DNA of 64,000 nt, from contig JAACZQ010000026.1 of NCBI GenBank assembly GCA_009996675.1, forward strand, positions 5,390 to 69,389, in the 5' to 3' direction. Position numbers and translations under genes: made by a program. The notes under the pieces were generated by a model. It was given only the letters and a program-made list of their open reading frames with translations. It was not told the DNA's origin and did not search any database. Shown piece by piece: positions 61,965-64,000 of this stretch. This stretch comes from Chitinophagaceae bacterium. GTDB lineage: Bacteria > Bacteroidota > Bacteroidia > Chitinophagales > Chitinophagaceae. Every line of letters starts with the position of its first letter. Within the stretch, counting starts at the first letter, position 1.

Positions 61965-62570
61965 TTAGTTTTTTGAAACGGTATCGGCAATTTTTAGTGT
62001 TTCGTCTTGCTGTTTCAGATAGCCTTCAAGCGATCTTGTGTTTGGAAGATTATCCCTTTGATATTTATCGATCAGGGGCAAAGTCCTGACAACTTTTAAA
62101 ACATTATGCAGGTCTGAAATGGTCATTTGTTTGGTTTCAATGAGCTTTAAAAGTTCATTGTGTCTTACAACCTTTGAATTGTAATGTTCCAATTGAGCCG
62201 ATAAAAGACTGTTTATTTTGTTTCTTAATACACTGTCTTTGATGGCTGACACTTTTCTGCTCGCTGAAATGAAATAGGACTGGTTCTTTCCGTTGAATTT
62301 GTTAAATAATTTTGTACTGTCACTTTTGCTTTTATTGAGCTCATTGATCTTGTCTTCCAGCTTTTTCAACGTAATGTCTTTGCTTACTAGTTCCTGATAA
62401 AGGCTTTCGACCAAATCGTCATAACTCCGGTCCGAAACTATTTCGTAAGAAGAGCTTTTGTCTTCCAAGGCTTTAGGTGTTTCCTGTTTTAGCTGCTCTT
62501 TTGAGCGATTGTTGCTGCAAGAAGCAAGCCCCAAAACTGTAATGGTTACAATGAGTAGTTTGGTTATCAT
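61965..62570 (-). CDS. Orphan lipoprotein with coiled-coil region
   Basis: A 201-residue lipoprotein: MITKLLIVTITVLGLASCSNN, with lipobox LASC and the lipidated Cys at about 18. The middle contains a charged helical stretch (SLYQELVSKDITLKKLEDKINELNKSKSDSTKLFNK), likely coiled coil, and an overall lysine- and serine-rich composition. No family recognised. It starts 8 bp beyond an attC-like inverted repeat and is followed by AT-rich DNA. It looks like accessory DNA. Confidence 0.7.
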   Translation of the reverse strand: MITKLLIVTITVLGLASCSNNRSKEQLKQETPKALEDKSSSYEIVSDRSYDDLVESLYQELVSKDITLKKLEDKINELNKSKSDSTKLFNKFNGKNQSYFISASRKVSAIKDSVLRNKINSLLSAQLEHYNSKVVRHNELLKLIETKQMTISDLHNVLKVVRTLPLIDKYQRDNLPNTRSLEGYLKQQDETLKIADTVSKN

Positions 62571-62577
62571 ACAATAT

Positions 62578-62712
62578 GCTTAACGTTAAAGATTTTGCCA
62601 AAGTTGAACCATCTGAGATCCTATTACTGACTACGCCTGTTCGGTGCACACAGTTGGCCATTGCAAACCCGATATGCTGTTGCCCAACTTTTGCAAAACC
62701 ACTGTTAGCGGC
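62578..62712 (-). repeat. attC-like imperfect inverted repeat between orphan genes
   Basis: Arms TTTTGCCAAAGTTG (62593-62606) and CAACTTTTGCAAAA (62685-62698) are complementary except for one base. Outside them are GCTTAAC (62578-62584), which fits the attC RYYYAAC box, and GTTAGCG (62704-62710), only partly fitting GTTRRRY. Read on the reverse strand the last box is GTTAAGC, a full fit, and sits 7 bp before the ATG of the downstream lipoprotein. The ~135-bp length is in the attC range. No integrase is visible. Confidence 0.5.
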
Positions 62713-62729
62713 AGCTTTTTGTCGCACTA

Positions 62730-63161
62730 TTAGTACTGTGAATTATTTATTTTCAGCAAGCACACATATATCCCGTTTTTATCAACATATTTGGCCTGAA
62801 AGTTCACTTTGTTTTCCCGGAAGTATACGGCTTTTGGATCTGTTTTTATTGCATTAATTAATGCTTTGGAAACAGCTTCCTTCAGCACTGTTGTGTCGAG
62901 ATTCTCTTTATCAACAGCGACTGAATAATTATATTGAAGCGTCTGTCCAGACAACGCGATGACATTGTCCAATTTAGTTATACTGTCAAGCGGAATAGGA
63001 GCATGTTTATTAATTTCTTTAGCAACTTCCATGAGCTGGCTATCGATACTAATCGGAGGTACTTTAAAAACCACTTTCATGATCGCTGAAATCAGCATTA
63101 CAATAATAATCCCATAGGCAATTCTAACAAGTGTACTCTTCTTTTTAACGATCTCGTACAT
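62730..63161 (-). CDS. Orphan membrane-anchored protein, unknown
   Basis: A 143-residue protein with one N-terminal transmembrane segment (about 11-33: LVRIAYGIIIVMLISAIMKVV) and a soluble extracytoplasmic domain of about 105 residues (NKHAPIPLDSITKLDNVIALSGQTLQYNYSVAV, then a YVCLLKINNSQY end). I do not recognise a family. It ends just before the attC-like repeat and is followed, in the same direction, by the orphan lipoprotein. Base composition is AT-rich relative to the left part of the window. Confidence 0.68.
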   Translation of the reverse strand: MYEIVKKKSTLVRIAYGIIIVMLISAIMKVVFKVPPISIDSQLMEVAKEINKHAPIPLDSITKLDNVIALSGQTLQYNYSVAVDKENLDTTVLKEAVSKALINAIKTDPKAVYFRENKVNFQAKYVDKNGIYVCLLKINNSQY

Positions 63162-63346
63162 AAGTGATTTTTTATCTTTTAAGTTGCAGCCAACTCATAA
63201 ATAATCGAACTCTTTCACCAATCCTAATCCAATAGATAGTTCGACGAAAGTATGTTTCGCATATGAGTAAATTTAAATATTAAATGGACAATGGCAAACC
63301 CAGGATATTATTCGTATTATAAATAAATATCAAATGTGGCTTATGA
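63162..63346. other. Upstream region of the orphan membrane gene
   Basis: AT-rich DNA with no gene seen. It leads into an 11-bp tandem repeat and would carry the promoter of the reverse-strand gene starting at 63161; no clear -33/-7 pair was found. Confidence 0.4.
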
Positions 63347-63401
63347 CTCCGATGCAAGTCCGTTATAAGTCCGATACAAGTCCGATGCCTCTCCGTTGAT
63401 C
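63347..63401. repeat. Five tandem 11-bp units, consensus GTCCGATGCAA
   Basis: Five consecutive 11-bp units are seen: CTCCGATGCAA (63347), GTCCGTTATAA (63358), GTCCGATACAA (63369), GTCCGATGCCT (63380) and CTCCGTTGATC (63391). The TCCG core is fixed at the same phase in all five. Eleven bases is close to one DNA turn, so all units face one side of the helix. Confidence 0.75.
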
Positions 63402-63972
63402 CCCTACTATTCGCCTATGGATCCTTCGGGTTTCCGCCTATGATCCCCTTACCATTCTATTGCGGTAAGCGCCTCATACTAAGGGTGTTCCGGTATGTCG
63501 GCTTATTTGTTTTCGCTGACTGATCGGTTCCGGATCAGACTAGGGCTTTAGACGGACCTTAGTGTCATCGGTTCTGCAGCGCTTGTAACCGATGATTGAT
63601 CGCTTAGAACCGAGCACAACCGATCAACAATCGATGAATCAGTGCCTGGGAGCGCTCCGTGTACGGTCCGTCTAAGGTCCTTGTCCGGTGAATAACCGAT
63701 GGGTACAAGGGTTTGGGTTGATTGAACCGATGAACTGATGAATATTTAGACAAGTTTATCCTGACTATCATACGGTTAGTAAGGCTTGTACAAGGTGTAC
63801 AAGGTTATTTGGCTGATTTTGGCTATTAGTTTTGATCCGTTAGGCAGCGTCGGATTAGGGAGCAGGGGGGAAAGAGCCATAAGAAAATGATGTTCATTCA
63901 CTTAAACAAAAGCAATGCGAAGCGATAACAGGTATACATGCTGCAAGTCACGATTTACAACGTGCCATAAAA
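63398..63972. other. Non-coding AACCGAT-rich repeat region
   Basis: About 575 bp with no gene. It holds CGCCTATG-ATCC words at 63412-63424 and 63435-63446, an inverted repeat TTAGACGGACC (63548-63558) / GGTCCGTCTAA (63665-63675) around a block full of AACCGAT and its complement, and TTGTACA repeats with an inverted CTTGTACA / TGTACAAG (63785-63803). No RNA family was recognised. Confidence 0.6.
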
Positions 63973-64000
63973 CAAAAAAGTCCCACATTGCTGTGAGACT
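63973..64000 (-). terminator. Terminator of a gene beyond the right edge
   Basis: A 9-bp stem with one wobble (63979-63987 with 63992-64000), TTGC loop and, on the reverse strand, a T-run (complement of 63973-63978). It is placed to end a reverse-strand gene starting beyond base 64000. The stem reaches the window edge, so it may extend further. Confidence 0.7.

Noticed and set aside
63347-63401. CRISPR array
   Set aside because: The 11-bp units are contiguous with no spacers, and no cas gene is present.
1-64000. rRNA and tRNA genes
   Set aside because: No cloverleaf or rRNA signature was seen by eye on either strand; a dedicated RNA search was not possible.

Overview
The window looks like the chromosome of a Bacteroidota bacterium, most likely from the Chitinophagaceae. 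The signs are a T9SS C-terminal sorting domain, lineage-typical proteins (DUF5683, DUF4954, DUF2911, SDR-type threonine dehydrogenase, zinc-cysteine-less bifunctional HisB), several outer-membrane beta-barrels, and promoters of the TTTG / TAnnTTTG type. No rRNA, tRNA, CRISPR array or intact insertion sequence was found.

Region by region. 1-9.9 kb is housekeeping: a 3'-truncated aconitase, a PspC-domain protein, KdsA (LPS Kdo synthesis), threonine dehydrogenase, an outer-membrane protein, an Rrf2 regulator, and the block parA-parB-DUF5683-dapB. 10-20 kb holds a membrane metallophosphoesterase, a DUF2911 protein, a porin-like barrel, a DUF4954 beta-helix protein, GlmS, a GNAT acetyltransferase, MgtE and a small SET-domain protein. 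20-24.7 kb is a multidrug efflux operon (tetR-emrA-emrB-tolC) with a paired palindromic operator at its promoter. 24.7-38.9 kb is mostly carbohydrate and envelope functions: bestrophin, GH1 beta-glucosidase, a DUF5077-DUF3472-FKBP fusion, a lactonase-transporter-trehalase operon, a TlpA-type thioredoxin, a large S9 peptidase and a GH16 glucanase.

38.9-45.2 kb is a histidine operon (hisG-hisD-hisC-hisB). Its leader encodes a 16-residue peptide with five histidines, followed by mutually exclusive hairpins and a terminator, which is a textbook layout for translation-coupled attenuation. A PQQ-type dehydrogenase and a cytochrome c sit between hisC and hisB, so the attenuator may also control a periplasmic oxidation module. 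45.2-49.6 kb is a surface-polysaccharide cluster (sugar transferase, Gfo/Idh oxidoreductase, FkbM methyltransferase, GT2). 49.8-56.4 kb holds a 1062-residue T9SS-secreted beta-helix/HYR protein, two lipoproteins, and a tightly coupled ECF sigma factor with a membrane partner. 56.4-60.6 kb has a histone-H1-like SWIB protein, a small orphan and a large FAD/Fe-S oxidoreductase.

From about 60.6 kb the sequence changes character: AT-richer genes of accessory type (Bro-N/DinD-like protein, an orphan lipoprotein, an orphan membrane protein), an attC-like inverted repeat between the two orphans, and about 0.8 kb of non-coding DNA with 11-bp tandem repeats and AACCGAT-rich inverted repeats. This right end is the most probable variable locus. 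The histidine leader is the best-supported regulatory discovery in the window.
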